In this document: positions 8,214 to 17,495 of the stretch, in pieces
Position numbering within the stretch: position 1 is the first letter of the stretch
Layout: every line of letters starts with the position of its first letter
Source of the DNA: Beijerinckia sp. 28-YEA-48
GTDB lineage: Bacteria > Pseudomonadota > Alphaproteobacteria > Rhizobiales > Beijerinckiaceae
Reading direction: 5' to 3'
Assembly: GCF_900104955.1 (NCBI RefSeq)
Contig: NZ_FNSI01000001.1
Location: 4,870,001-4,934,000 of the forward strand
Length of the DNA stretch: 64,000 nucleotides
Notes under the pieces: model-generated
What the model was told of the DNA's origin: nothing
Seen by the model: the letters and a program-made list of their open reading frames with translations, nothing else
Database searches by the model: none
Made by a program: the position numbers and the translations under genes

Positions 8214-9641
8214 ATGCAGCGTAGTTCGTCCCTTCTTTCGGCGTCCGGCGTTCGTCGGTCCCGCCCTGCTGGGGTTTTGGCCGCGACTTTGTCCGTGGCG
8301 TTCGGCCTGGTGGCCGTGCAAGGGCGCGCGCAGCCCGCACCGCAGGGCGGCCAGCCTGCTTCCTCTAGTCCTGCGCCCGCAGGTTCGGCTGCCAGTGCTG
8401 CTCCTTCTTCCGCTGCCGAGCGCAGCCGGATCGAAATGCGCCAGGAAGAATTGCGGGCGATTGAGCAGGGGTTGCGCTTGTCGGACGAACAGCGGCGCAA
8501 GATTGAAACCGAACTCGAAGCGATCAAGACCGATCGCGCCCAGCTCAACACGGCCCTGGTCGAAACCACGGCGAAAGTGCAGGCCGCCGAGCGCAGCATC
8601 AGCGAGGTCGAACGTCGGCTCGAAAGTTCGGTGAATGCCGAGCAGGCGATCCGCAAGTCGCTCGAGGCGCGGCGCGGCGTCATCGCCGAAATCCTCGCCA
8701 GCCTGCAGCGCATGGGTCGCAATCCGCCGCCGGCGCTGCTGATCGCGCCCGAAGATATTCTGAAAGCGATCCGCACCGCGATGATGCTTGGCGGCGTGGT
8801 GCCGGAACTGCGCGCGGAAACGCAGGTTCTGGTCAATGATCTCAATGATTTGGTCGAATTGCGCAAAGCCATCGCGGTCGAGCGTGAGCGCCTCGACGGC
8901 GAGGTGAGGGCGATGGCGGCCGAGCGTCAGCGGCTCGCCGGCCTTATCGACGCGCGCCGCGCCACCATGGGGGAGACGGAACAGGCGTTGCAGACCGAGC
9001 GCGGCAAAGCGCAGCAGCTCAGCCGTCAGGCGCTTGATCTCAAGGATTTGATCGGCCGTATGGAGGCCGAGGTGGAGAGTGCCCGCAGGGCCGCCGAGGC
9101 CGCCAAAAAGGCCGAAACCGACCGTCAACAGATGGCGGCGATCAAGCCGCCGGATCCTCGTAAACCGGCCGATTCTTCGCGTCTGCAACCGGCAATGGCC
9201 TTTTCCGAGGCCAAAAACATGCTTCCCATGCCGGTTTCGGGCTCGATCGTCAAAAAATTTGGCGAGCCCGACGGGTTCGGCAGCGCCGAGCGCGGGCTTT
9301 ATATCGGAACACGACCAGGTGCGATCGTGGCCTCGCCAATCGACGGTTGGGTGCTATTTTCGGGTACTTTCCGTACCTATGGACAATTATTAATCATCAA
9401 CGCCGGCGGCGGATATTATATACTGCTCGCTGGAATGGCTCGGAACAATGTGGAGGTTGGCCAGTTTGTCCTTTCGGGCGAACCTGTTGGGCTCATGGGA
9501 GACGCGTCGGCAACAAACGCCGCCGCCCTTGCCATTGGCGCGACTCAACCCATTCTCTATGTAGAGTTTCGAAAAGACGGGACGGCCATAGATTCATCGC
9601 CCTGGTGGGCGAAGCCGGTAGCTGAGAAGGTTCGCGGATAA
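8214..9641 (+). CDS. EnvC-like murein hydrolase activator (degenerate LytM domain)
   Basis: A 475-residue exported protein: signal peptide or anchor (about 1-39, cleavage near GRAQ), an Ala/Pro/Ser-rich linker, a long coiled coil (about 65-300) and a C-terminal M23/LytM-like domain (about 335-470). The zinc residues of active LytM peptidases are missing: the HxxxD region reads ERGLYIGTRPG and the H-x-H region reads ILYVEFRKDG. This is the EnvC pattern, in which the domain activates amidases instead of cutting peptidoglycan. The stop overlaps the ctpA start by one base, so the two are translationally linked. Confidence 0.9.
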   Translation: MQRSSSLLSASGVRRSRPAGVLAATLSVAFGLVAVQGRAQPAPQGGQPASSSPAPAGSAASAAPSSAAERSRIEMRQEELRAIEQGLRLSDEQRRKIETELEAIKTDRAQLNTALVETTAKVQAAERSISEVERRLESSVNAEQAIRKSLEARRGVIAEILASLQRMGRNPPPALLIAPEDILKAIRTAMMLGGVVPELRAETQVLVNDLNDLVELRKAIAVERERLDGEVRAMAAERQRLAGLIDARRATMGETEQALQTERGKAQQLSRQALDLKDLIGRMEAEVESARRAAEAAKKAETDRQQMAAIKPPDPRKPADSSRLQPAMAFSEAKNMLPMPVSGSIVKKFGEPDGFGSAERGLYIGTRPGAIVASPIDGWVLFSGTFRTYGQLLIINAGGGYYILLAGMARNNVEVGQFVLSGEPVGLMGDASATNAAALAIGATQPILYVEFRKDGTAIDSSPWWAKPVAEKVRG

Positions 9642-11101
9642 TGCGGAAACTATCCCTCATTTTATTGAGCGCAGCAGTTGGTGCCGGAGCGGCCACCGCC
9701 GTTACGCAGGTCGGGTTTGTCGATGGCATGGCGGCGCGCGCCGCAGTCTCGGAGACCTACAAGAGCCTGAACCTGTTCGGTGACGTCTTTGAGAAGGTGC
9801 GCACCGACTATGTCGAGAAGCCCTCCGAGCAGAAGCTGATCGAGTCGGCCATCAATGGCATGCTCACCAGCCTCGACCCGCATTCGAGCTATATGGACGC
9901 CAAGAGCTTCCGCGACATGCAGGTGCAGACGCGCGGTGAGTTCGGCGGTCTTGGTATCGAAGTGACCCAGGAAGACGGGTTCGTGAAGGTGGTGACACCG
10001 ATCGACGATACGCCGGCTTCACGCGCCGGCATCATGGCCGGTGACGTGATCACCGCCATCGATGACGAGCAGACGCAAGGTCTGACGCTGAACCAGGCGG
10101 TCGACAAGATGCGCGGCGCCATCAACACCGCGGTCAAGCTGACTGTGATGCGCGGGCCGGGGCGTGAGCAGAAAGAGTTCCGCATCACCCGCGATCGGAT
10201 TCAGATCAAGGCCGTGCGCTCGCGCATGGAAGGCGATGATGTCGGCTATATCCGCGTCACCCAGTTCAACGAGCAGACCTTCGATGGGCTGAAAAGCGCC
10301 ATCCAGAAGATGCAGGCCGATAAGCCGGGCGATCAGCTCAAGGGCTTCGTCATCGATCTGCGCAACAACCCAGGTGGTTTGCTCGACCAGTCGATCTATG
10401 TGTCGAACGCCTTCCTGGAGCGTGGCGAGATTGTCTCGACGCGCGGCCGTAACGCCGAAGAGACGCAGCGTTACAATGCCAAGCCTGGCGGCGAGCTGGC
10501 GAAGAACAAGCCGATCGTCGTTTTGATCAACGGCGGTTCGGCTTCGGCTTCGGAAATCGTGGCTGGCGCTCTGCAGGACCATAAGCGGGCGACCATTCTG
10601 GGCACGCGCTCCTTCGGCAAGGGGTCGGTGCAGACGATCATCCCGCTCGGCCAGAACAATGGCGCGCTGCGGCTGACCACGGCGCGCTACTACACGCCGT
10701 CCGGCCGTTCGATCCAGGCCAAGGGCATCGATCCCGATATCCAGATCCTGCAGGAAGTGCCGGACGAGTTTAAGGGCCGCGACTCCACCAAGGGTGAAGC
10801 GGCGCTGCGTGGCCATTTGAAGAATGGCGACGACGAGAAGGGCGGTTCGCAGGCCTATGTCCCGACCGATCCGGCCAAGGACAAGCAGCTGATCGCCGCT
10901 ACCGAACTGCTGCGTGGCAGCAAGAAGGCGGCCGAGCTCGTCGAGCAGAACAAGGCGGAATTGATGGCTGCGGCGCAGACATCGCCCCCCGCGCAAGCGC
11001 AGACTCCGGCGCCTGCTCCGGCTGCCCCGACCCCGGGCGCTGCCGCCCCCGCCGCGCCCGCCCCGGCGCCGGTGGAGAAGCAGCCCGAAACGGTGAAGTA
11101 A
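9641..11101 (+). CDS. ctpA: S41-family carboxy-terminal processing protease CtpA
   Basis: A 486-residue periplasmic serine protease. It has a signal peptide (about 1-34), a helical region, a PDZ domain (about 95-175; FGGLGIEV, then PASRAGIMAGDVI) and the S41 catalytic core. The Ser lies in the SASASE motif (residues 300-305) and the general-base Lys is K327 in FGKG, the usual Ser-Lys dyad. The tail after about 430 is Ala/Pro-rich and low complexity. It is encoded directly after the EnvC-like activator, as in other Hyphomicrobiales. Likely substrates are cell-wall enzymes and other periplasmic proteins. Confidence 0.95.
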   Translation: MRKLSLILLSAAVGAGAATAVTQVGFVDGMAARAAVSETYKSLNLFGDVFEKVRTDYVEKPSEQKLIESAINGMLTSLDPHSSYMDAKSFRDMQVQTRGEFGGLGIEVTQEDGFVKVVTPIDDTPASRAGIMAGDVITAIDDEQTQGLTLNQAVDKMRGAINTAVKLTVMRGPGREQKEFRITRDRIQIKAVRSRMEGDDVGYIRVTQFNEQTFDGLKSAIQKMQADKPGDQLKGFVIDLRNNPGGLLDQSIYVSNAFLERGEIVSTRGRNAEETQRYNAKPGGELAKNKPIVVLINGGSASASEIVAGALQDHKRATILGTRSFGKGSVQTIIPLGQNNGALRLTTARYYTPSGRSIQAKGIDPDIQILQEVPDEFKGRDSTKGEAALRGHLKNGDDEKGGSQAYVPTDPAKDKQLIAATELLRGSKKAAELVEQNKAELMAAAQTSPPAQAQTPAPAPAAPTPGAAAPAAPAPAPVEKQPETVK

Positions 11102-11160
11102 GACGATCCGCGTCTGGTACGTGTGCCTGACGCGGAAAGGTTGAAGATTTCAACTCGACT

Positions 11161-11200
11161 GGCCCGGCGTGTCGCATGAAAATGCAGCGCCGGGCCTTTT
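11161..11200 (+). terminator. probable Rho-independent terminator after ctpA
   Basis: Perfect 9-bp inverted repeat GGCCCGGCG (11161-11169) and CGCCGGGCC (11188-11196), separated by 18 nt and followed by TTTT. It lies 60 nt after the ctpA stop. A second small palindrome, GTTGAA-GAT-TTCAAC (11140-11154), lies between. Confidence 0.6.
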
Positions 11201-11227
11201 GATTCGAAAACGCGGCGCATCTGAGAA

Positions 11228-12496
11228 ATGGCATTGGTTGGACGGAATACTGGCATGCAGGGTCCCGATCAGGACGAATTCGACTCTCTCTCCAGTTCCC
11301 CTCTGCATGCGCCCCTTGGCCTTGAGCCACGGCGTCGCGGGCCGCCGAGCCATTTGTCGGCGCGGCAGCTGGTCGTTGGCGCCAGTGTCGTGGCTGTCGC
11401 GGGCATCGCGGTGCTGATCTGGCGCGGTAAGGATTCGATGGGCGGCGAGCCTTATGCCGTGGCGCGCATCGAGCGGGTCGCGCCGGAGAAGCCTGCCATT
11501 GTTGCTGCGCCCGTTGCGAGCGCTCCTGATGTCACCGGGTCGATCCCACCGCGCGCCAGCGGCGCCGAAGTCGAGGCCGCCGCCGGTGTGAAAGTGACCC
11601 GTGGCGGCGATGGTGGCGAGGTTCCGGCCGGGCTCATCATCCAGGTGCCCAAGACATTCGATATCCAGCTGACGCCAGCGCCAGATCGCCGCCTGGTCGA
11701 GAAGGGTCCCTATGGACCGTTGCCGAAGATGGGCGCCGACGGCACGCGAGCAGCGGATATTTATGCCCGGCCGCTGATCAGCCGCACCGATGCCCGCTCG
11801 GGCACGCCGCGCGTGGCGCTGATGGTCGGTGGCATGGGGCTGAATATCACGCTGACGCGCGAGGCGATCAACCAATTGCCCGGCGCGGTCACGCTTGGCT
11901 TCGCGCCCTATGGCAGCGATCTCGATACTTTGGTGGCGGAAGCGCGCAGCGCCGGCCATGAGGTGATCCTGCAATCGCCGATGGAAAGCTTTGGCGAGAG
12001 CGACGATCCCGGCCCCTTCGTGCTGAAGACGTCGCAAGAGAAAGCGCAGATCCTCGACAATCTGTATTGGCAGATGAGCCGCTTCCAGGGCTATGTCGGC
12101 ATCGCCGGCTTCCTGGGCGGGCGCTTCACGGCGAGCGAGCCGGCGTTCACGCCGGTGCTGCGCGATATCGGGGCGCGCGGTCTGCTTTATCTCGATGACG
12201 GCAGTTCGCCGCGCTCCTTGGCCCGCTCGCTCAGCCAGACCACCAATACGTCCTTTGTCGGCGCCGATGTTCTGGTCGAAAGCCGCAATGGTGAAGAAAT
12301 CGACGCGGCGCTGACGCGGCTTGAGAGCCTCGCCCGCGACAAGGGCGTCGCGGTGGGCACCGCGAACGGTTTGCCGGTGATCATCGAGCGCATTGCGCGT
12401 TTCACGAGAACGTTGGAGAACCGCGGCATAACGCTCGTTCCCGTGAGCGCGCTGGCGACACGTGCACCTTCGGTGTCTTCGCGGGCGCGCCGCTAG
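11228..12496 (+). CDS. divergent polysaccharide deacetylase family protein
   Basis: A 422-residue protein with one N-terminal membrane segment (about residues 40-62), a Pro/Ala-rich linker and a C-terminal divergent polysaccharide deacetylase domain (about 185-410). Typical text includes [12 protein letters not shown], then [17 protein letters not shown] and [12 protein letters not shown]. Members are found next to the EnvC-like and ctpA genes throughout alphaproteobacteria, and a role in cell-envelope glycans is presumed. The fold keeps NodB-like elements, but metal-binding residues of true deacetylases are poorly conserved in the family. The start follows the ctpA terminator. Confidence 0.9.
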   Translation: MALVGRNTGMQGPDQDEFDSLSSSPLHAPLGLEPRRRGPPSHLSARQLVVGASVVAVAGIAVLIWRGKDSMGGEPYAVARIERVAPEKPAIVAAPVASAPDVTGSIPPRASGAEVEAAAGVKVTRGGDGGEVPAGLIIQVPKTFDIQLTPAPDRRLVEKGPYGPLPKMGADGTRAADIYARPLISRTDARSGTPRVALMVGGMGLNITLTREAINQLPGAVTLGFAPYGSDLDTLVAEARSAGHEVILQSPMESFGESDDPGPFVLKTSQEKAQILDNLYWQMSRFQGYVGIAGFLGGRFTASEPAFTPVLRDIGARGLLYLDDGSSPRSLARSLSQTTNTSFVGADVLVESRNGEEIDAALTRLESLARDKGVAVGTANGLPVIIERIARFTRTLENRGITLVPVSALATRAPSVSSRARR

Positions 12497-12518
12497 AGTA
12501 ATTGAATTCGAGGCGATG

Positions 12519-13022
12519 ATGGCGAAAGACGCATACCGTCCCTGTGTCGGCGTGATGCTGCTCAACCGCGACGGGTTGGCCTTCATCGGCCGTCGTCGCA
12601 ACAAGAACCTGGTCGAGCATGTGGCGCCGGGGCACGAGTGGCAGATGCCGCAGGGCGGCATCGATGACGACGAGGAGCCGCTGGTGGCGGCGCGGCGCGA
12701 ATTGATGGAAGAGACCAGCGTGACGTCCGCCACTTTGATCGGCGAAGCACCGGAATGGCTCGCCTACGATCTGCCCGACGACATCGCCCAGCAATCCTGG
12801 CGCGGCAAATATCGTGGCCAGATTCAGAAATGGTTCGCCTTCCGCTTCACCGGCGATGACAGCGAGATCAATATCGAACATCCGCCGGGAGGCCATAAGC
12901 CGGAGTTCGATGCCTGGCGCTGGGAGGAAATGACTCAGCTGCCATCGCTGATCATCCCGTTCAAGCGCCCGGTCTATGAGCAGGTGGTGGCGATTTTCGC
13001 GCCGCTGGCGCGTCAGGTCTGA
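12519..13022 (+). CDS. rppH: RNA pyrophosphohydrolase RppH
   Basis: A Nudix hydrolase that removes pyrophosphate from 5'-triphosphorylated RNA and starts mRNA decay. The Nudix box is complete: GGIDDDE, then seven residues, REL and MEET. RYRGQ-type text ([14 protein letters not shown]) and the EFDAWRW segment are typical of RppH. Two adjacent ATGs (12516 and 12519) are possible; GAGG spacing favours 12519. It ends the conserved housekeeping block, 22 nt after the divergent deacetylase gene. Confidence 0.95.
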   Translation: MAKDAYRPCVGVMLLNRDGLAFIGRRRNKNLVEHVAPGHEWQMPQGGIDDDEEPLVAARRELMEETSVTSATLIGEAPEWLAYDLPDDIAQQSWRGKYRGQIQKWFAFRFTGDDSEINIEHPPGGHKPEFDAWRWEEMTQLPSLIIPFKRPVYEQVVAIFAPLARQV

Positions 13023-13050
13023 CATCAAGATATAGGTGCGTAGCTGGTGC

Positions 13051-13078
13051 AAATCGCGTTCCCATGGAAACGCGATTT
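13051..13078. terminator. bidirectional hairpin between convergent genes
   Basis: Perfect 10-bp inverted repeat AAATCGCGTT (13051-13060) and AACGCGATTT (13069-13078) with an 8-nt loop. The arms end in AAA/TTT, so each strand reads a GC stem flanked by T. It lies between the rppH stop and the stop of the convergent lipid A deacylase gene. Confidence 0.6.
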
Positions 13079-13081
13079 CGC

Positions 13082-13672
13082 CTAGAACGACCAGGCGGCG
13101 CGCAGGCCGAAATTGGTCAGGCCGCGATTGCGCGCGCACAAGCCGGCATTCGACAGGTGTTCGACCGTGCCCATCACGGCGAGGCTGGATGTGAAGCGAT
13201 AGCCCAGCGACACGCTCTCGCGGAAAGCGGCGCGGCAGCCCATGGCGTTCCGGCCTGGCACCGGTACGGCGCCGATCGTGCCGTTGTGGATGGCGCCGCC
13301 GAAAGACATTTCCGCGAACAGGCTTTGCGTCAGGTCGAACGTCCAGGTCAGGCCGGTATAGAGCGAACTGGTCTTGCCGGCGGTGTTGATCGTGGTGCCG
13401 GCATGCAGGCGCGGTGTCAGCCAGGACAGGGCGGATGGCGGCGGGTGGAAAGGTGCGAAGAGCGCTTCGGCATTGATGTCGATGCTGCCGCGTTCGGGGC
13501 TGAGGCTGTCGTGGACGAACGTGCCCAGGCGCAGTTCGTAAGTCTGGGGATTAAAGGCCGGGTTTGGCACATCACCTGCTACGGCGGTGCTGGCGGCCAG
13601 CAGCGCCGCGCATACGGATGCGAACGTTGCCGCTCGCTGGGCCGGCGCCGCGCCGCGTCCGGGCCGTCGCAT
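13082..13672 (-). CDS. acyloxyacyl hydrolase, PagL-like lipid A deacylase
   Basis: A 196-residue outer-membrane beta-barrel candidate: signal peptide (about 1-32), alternating beta-strand pattern and a terminal aromatic residue (AAWSF). The C-terminal EHLSNAGL segment contains the His172-x-Ser174 pair expected for the PagL active site, and the upstream FGGAIHNGTIG motif is also characteristic. PagL removes the 3-position acyl chain of lipid A in the outer membrane. The two cysteines near the end (CRAAF and GLCARN) may form a disulfide. It is convergent with rppH. Confidence 0.85.
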   Translation of the reverse strand: MRRPGRGAAPAQRAATFASVCAALLAASTAVAGDVPNPAFNPQTYELRLGTFVHDSLSPERGSIDINAEALFAPFHPPPSALSWLTPRLHAGTTINTAGKTSSLYTGLTWTFDLTQSLFAEMSFGGAIHNGTIGAVPVPGRNAMGCRAAFRESVSLGYRFTSSLAVMGTVEHLSNAGLCARNRGLTNFGLRAAWSF

Positions 13673-13881
13673 GAAGAATTCCGCGCCGCTGAATCCAAGA
13701 TCGGAATCAGATGGTTAATGATGTATTGACTGTGCCCTATCAGGGTTAATGAAAGGCAAATATCGCGCGCTGCTAGCCTGTGCGAAGCGACGGAAATTGT
13801 TAATAAAGTCTTGCCGTGTCGCGGAGGCTGTTGGACAGTGGCTTAAGCGATACTGGGGCATAGAAGAACGCGGGGGCGTCA

Positions 13882-15171
13882 ATGCTGAATGACTTTTTCA
13901 AGCTCGAAGCGAATGGCACGAGCGTGCGCACTGAGGTGATCGCCGGGATCACGACCTTCCTGACGATGGCCTATATCATCTTCGTCAATCCCTCGATCCT
14001 CAGCCAGACGGGGATGGATTTCGGCGCCGTCTTCGTCGCGACCTGTCTCGCGGCGGCCTTCGGCAGCGCCTTTATGGGCCTGTTCGCCAATTATCCGATC
14101 GCGCTTGCGCCGGGCATGGGTCTCAATGCCTACTTCACTTTTGTCGTCGTCAAGAAGATGGGCTTCGCCTGGGAGACGGCGCTTGGCGCGGTGTTCATTT
14201 CCGGGCTGATCTTCTTCCTGATTTCGGCGGTGAAGTTGCGCGAATGGATCGTCAACGCCATCCCGTTGTCGCTGAAGCTTGGCATCGCGGCTGGTATCGG
14301 CCTGTTCCTCGGCATCATCGCGCTTGAGAATGCCAAGATCATTGTCGGCAACCCGGCGACCCTCGTGTCCTTGGGCGATGTCACGACACTTCCCGTGCTG
14401 CTGGCGACCATCGGCTTTGTTTTGATCGCGGCTCTGTCGGCGCGGAAAGTCACCGGAGCGATCATCATCTCGATCCTGCTGGTGACGATTGCTGCCGCCC
14501 TACTGGGCCTGACGGAGTTTAAGGGCATTGCTTCGATGCCGCCTTCGATGGCGCCGGTGTTTTTGAAAATGGACATCAGGGGCGCGTTCGAGGTCGGCCT
14601 TTGGACCATCGTCTTCGTCTTCCTCTTCGTTGATATGTTCGACAACACCGGCACGCTGATCGGCGTGGCCCATCGTGGTGGGTTTCTCGATAAGGATGGC
14701 AAACTGCCGCGTATCGGTCGCGCCTTGATGGTCGACTCGACGTCGGCTGCGGTCGGCGCCGCACTCGGTACCTCGACGACGACGAGCTATATCGAGAGCG
14801 CCGCGGGTGTCGATGCCGGCGGCCGTACCGGTCTCACCGCTGTCGTCGTGGCGATCTGCTTCCTGCTTGCCGTGTTTTTCGCGCCCTTGGCTGGCACCGT
14901 GCCGGCCTTCGCAACCGCGCCGGCTCTGCTGTATGTGGCCTGCCTGATGACGCGCAGCCTGAAGGATCTCGACTGGGAAGATACGACGGAGTTCGTCCCG
15001 GCCATCGTCACGGCGATCACCATGCCGCTCACCTACTCGATCGCCGATGGCCTCGGCATTGGCTTCATCGTCTATACGGCGATCAAGATTCTGTCCGGCC
15101 GCTGGTCAGACTTGAACCTCGCCGTGCCGCTGATCGCCATCGCCTTTCTGGTGAAGCTGGTCGTCGGCTAA
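13882..15171 (+). CDS. NCS2 purine permease (AzgA-like)
   Basis: A 429-residue membrane protein with about 12-14 TM segments of the NCS2 AzgA-like group, which imports adenine, guanine or hypoxanthine with protons. Typical motifs are MAYIIFVNPSILSQTGMD near the N-terminus, YPIALAPGMGLNAYF, then FLFVDMFDNTGTLIGVA and GTSTTTSYIESAAGV. It is monocistronic, with a 209-nt upstream region; I saw no purine riboswitch there. A hairpin follows the stop. Which purine is carried is not decidable here; the guanine deaminase gene at 46.3 kb could use imported guanine. Confidence 0.93.
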   Translation: MLNDFFKLEANGTSVRTEVIAGITTFLTMAYIIFVNPSILSQTGMDFGAVFVATCLAAAFGSAFMGLFANYPIALAPGMGLNAYFTFVVVKKMGFAWETALGAVFISGLIFFLISAVKLREWIVNAIPLSLKLGIAAGIGLFLGIIALENAKIIVGNPATLVSLGDVTTLPVLLATIGFVLIAALSARKVTGAIIISILLVTIAAALLGLTEFKGIASMPPSMAPVFLKMDIRGAFEVGLWTIVFVFLFVDMFDNTGTLIGVAHRGGFLDKDGKLPRIGRALMVDSTSAAVGAALGTSTTTSYIESAAGVDAGGRTGLTAVVVAICFLLAVFFAPLAGTVPAFATAPALLYVACLMTRSLKDLDWEDTTEFVPAIVTAITMPLTYSIADGLGIGFIVYTAIKILSGRWSDLNLAVPLIAIAFLVKLVVG

Positions 15172-15184
15172 CTGGATACGATCC

Positions 15185-15213
15185 GTGAAGGCCACGGCGA
15201 ACGTGGCCTTCAC
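15185..15213. terminator. perfect 12-bp hairpin after the purine permease
   Basis: GTGAAGGCCACG (15185-15196), loop GCGAA, CGTGGCCTTCAC (15202-15213). No T-run follows, so it may act as a 3'-end-stabilising stem or factor-assisted terminator. Confidence 0.5.
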
Positions 15214-15433
15214 CATTCCAGAGTGCGGCGATGTTGCAGCGTTGCCGCGAGTTTACCGGGTGCGATTCATATCCTGAAAAGCCTGTGCGGCATCAAAGGG
15301 GTCGCGCCGGTTCAAAGTGCGACAATCGTTCAAATGCCAGCGATTCCGCTAAGCTTTGGTCAAGACTAACGCGCCAGTTTCGGCGTCTTGAGTTCCGTGT
15401 GATGGAACGGTCTGTGATCGAAGAGAGCGTCTC

Positions 15434-15637
15434 GTGAGCCAGCTCAAGCTTGATCCTGCCTTTAAACGGATGGCCCGGACGCCACGCGTCGGCGGCTCGG
15501 TGCCGCTGGAAACGCCGAAAGCGCCACGGCTGTCCTGGCCCAAGCTCGCCGCTTCGGCGTTCGTCTGCATCTTGGCTGGTGCGGCTGTCGTGTTGTCTTG
15601 GCCGCAGATCGCCTTCTGGCTCGGGCTGGCGCGTTGA
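15434..15637 (+). CDS. small single-TM hypothetical protein
   Basis: A 67-residue protein with a basic, Pro-containing N-terminal half and one hydrophobic segment near residues 37-56 (LAASAFVCILAGAAVVLSW). The start is GTG; a purine-rich GAAGAGAG lies upstream at a slightly long distance. No family is recognised. Expression is plausible because the membrane segment is coherent and the neighbouring regions are otherwise empty, but it could be a chance frame. Confidence 0.5.
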   Translation: MSQLKLDPAFKRMARTPRVGGSVPLETPKAPRLSWPKLAASAFVCILAGAAVVLSWPQIAFWLGLAR

Positions 15638-15767
15638 GCGCAAGCTGAGCGCGACACCAATTCGTCCTCACGTGAAGTTGCTTTGCATCGCTCGCCTCGG
15701 CGCCTAACCATGCGAAAATCACTCACAAAAAGCTATAAGGGCCATGGGAGCCCCGGGGGAGGAAGTT

Positions 15768-16361
15768 ATGCGATCGATGTTTTCATTTCAGGCTGTAGTC
15801 GGTCTCGCCATGCTGGGCTTTGTTGCGCCGGCGTTGGCGCAGCAGGCGACCAATATTCGCGGCACGATCACCAGTTTCGACGGCAAGGTCATCGCCATCA
15901 AGACGCAGGATAGCCGTGACATCACAGTCGATCTGCCGGAGACGGTGAATGTCGCGATCACGCGGCCCTTCACCATGGCCGATGTGAAGCCGGGGATGAC
16001 GCTGGGCGTCACGACGGTGGTGCGCGACGACAAGGTCGTCGCCATCGACGTGCGGCCGATCCCACCGGCCGCACCGGCGGGTCTTTCGTCCTATGATCTG
16101 GCGCCGCAATCGACGATGACCAATGCGGTTCTGGAAGCCTCGGTCGCGGCGAGCGGCGGCAACGAGCTGACGCTCAACTATAAGACGGGAACGGTGAAAG
16201 TGCTGGTGCCGCCGGGCACGCCGATGTCGCAATCAGCGCCGGGCACGCGCGCCGATCTCAAGCCGGGCGAAACGATCTATGTCGCCGCGCGCAACGACGG
16301 TGGCAAATACACGGCCGTGCGCGTGCAGGTGTCGAAAGACGGCGTCAAGCCAACGCAATAA
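15768..16361 (+). CDS. exported hypothetical protein
   Basis: A 197-residue protein with a clear Sec signal peptide (about 1-23, ending APALAQQ). The mature part shows repeated short beta-type segments such as ITSFDGKVIAIKTQD and MTLGVTTVVRDDKVVAIDV, and a later LKPGETIYVAARND, resembling DUF5666-like small beta-barrel modules. The start at 15768 is chosen for its strong GGGGGAGGAAG site. Function is unknown; a periplasmic binding or stress protein is possible. Confidence 0.75.
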   Translation: MRSMFSFQAVVGLAMLGFVAPALAQQATNIRGTITSFDGKVIAIKTQDSRDITVDLPETVNVAITRPFTMADVKPGMTLGVTTVVRDDKVVAIDVRPIPPAAPAGLSSYDLAPQSTMTNAVLEASVAASGGNELTLNYKTGTVKVLVPPGTPMSQSAPGTRADLKPGETIYVAARNDGGKYTAVRVQVSKDGVKPTQ

Positions 16362-16365
16362 ACGC

Positions 16366-17352
16366 TTATTCCACCGTAGCGCCCGATTGCTTGACGATCG
16401 GTGCCCAACGGGCGACGTCGCGGCGAATGAAAGCCGCGAAGTCGGTGAGGCTGTTGCCGGCTGGCGTCGCGCCTTCGGTCGCCATCTGGCTGCGCATCTT
16501 CGGGCCATTGAGCGCGGCGACAACGACGGCATTCAATTTCGTCGCGATCGGCGCGGGAAGGTTGGCTGGCGCGAAGAGGCCAAACCAGGCGGATGACTCG
16601 AATTGCGGAATCACTTCGCTGACGGAGGGGACATCGGGCAGGGCAGCTTGGCGGTCGAGCGTTGTGACCGCGTAGGCGCGTAGATTTCCGGCGCGGATTT
16701 GCGACAGGCCGACGACGGGGCTGATAAACATCAAATCGACGTGGCCAGCCACGACGTCAGCTATCGCCGGCGCCGTGCCTTTGTAGGGGACGTTCAAAAG
16801 ATCGATGTTGGCCATGGTCTTGAATTGCTCGCCAGCCATGTGGAGAGACGAGCCGGTTCCGCCGATCGCGATGGTGAGCTTGCCCGGCTTCTGTTTCGCG
16901 AGCGCGATGAGTTCGGGGAGGGTCTTGGCGGGCACTTGCGGATGGCCAACCAGTATGTTGGGCACCGTGGCGATCATGCTGATGGGCGTGAAGTCGTTGA
17001 TCGGATCGAATGGCAGCTTTGAATAGAGCGTGGCGTTGATCGTGTGGCTGGTGAAACTCATCAGCAGGGTGTGGCCATCGGGAGCGGCTTTGGCGACGAA
17101 GTCAGCGGCGATATTGCCACCGGCGCCTGGCCGATTTTCGATGATGACCGTTTGACCCAAGGCCGGCGCTATTTCAGCGGCGATGGCGCGCGCCATGGTG
17201 TCGGTCGTTCCGCCGGGAGGCGCGCCGACAAGGATCTTGATGGGCTGCGTCGATGCCAGGCCGGTTTGCGCCGGGTTCGTTTGGGCAATGGTTGGATGAG
17301 GTCCAGCGAGGATACAGGCGCCCAAAATCATCCCTAAATACTTCTGGCGCAT
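16366..17352 (-). CDS. tripartite tricarboxylate transporter (Bug) substrate-binding protein
   Basis: A 328-residue periplasmic receptor of the Bug/TctC family. It has a signal peptide (about 1-24), then IKILVGAPPGGTTDTMARAI and ENRPGAGGNIAADFVAKA, the classical family text for the carboxylate-binding pocket. The start at 17352 has GGAGGGG upstream. No TctA/TctB membrane genes are nearby, so it is an orphan receptor that must share a transporter or act as a sensor. It is convergent with the exported protein gene, 4 nt apart. Confidence 0.92.
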   Translation of the reverse strand: MRQKYLGMILGACILAGPHPTIAQTNPAQTGLASTQPIKILVGAPPGGTTDTMARAIAAEIAPALGQTVIIENRPGAGGNIAADFVAKAAPDGHTLLMSFTSHTINATLYSKLPFDPINDFTPISMIATVPNILVGHPQVPAKTLPELIALAKQKPGKLTIAIGGTGSSLHMAGEQFKTMANIDLLNVPYKGTAPAIADVVAGHVDLMFISPVVGLSQIRAGNLRAYAVTTLDRQAALPDVPSVSEVIPQFESSAWFGLFAPANLPAPIATKLNAVVVAALNGPKMRSQMATEGATPAGNSLTDFAAFIRRDVARWAPIVKQSGATVE

Positions 17353-17451
17353 CGTCCCCTCCGTTGTCGCACTCGTTTGCGAATGCCGATTGTCCGTTTG
17401 TAGGGAAAGGCGCTGCAAGCGGCAAGAAGTCTCAAGACGAGCAACAACGAA

Positions 17452-17477
17452 AGAGCCGGCTCGTATGAACCGGCTCT
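17452..17477 (-). terminator. terminator of the Gly/His/Trp-rich peptide gene
   Basis: On the minus strand AGAGCCGG, a 10-nt loop and CCGGCTCT form an 8-bp stem followed by TTCGTTGTT. It lies 19 nt beyond the stop at 17496. Confidence 0.6.
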
Positions 17478-17495
17478 CTCACTCAGACACAACGG

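Noticed and set aside
8214-9641. Active M23 peptidase
   Set aside because: The zinc-binding residues of LytM enzymes are absent, so an EnvC-type activator role is the better reading.
11150-12733. 527-codon minus-strand frame
   Set aside because: Antisense to the divergent polysaccharide deacetylase and rppH; no protein family pattern.
13673-13881. Purine riboswitch before the NCS2 permease
   Set aside because: No conserved purine aptamer core or P1-P3 layout could be found in the 209-nt leader.
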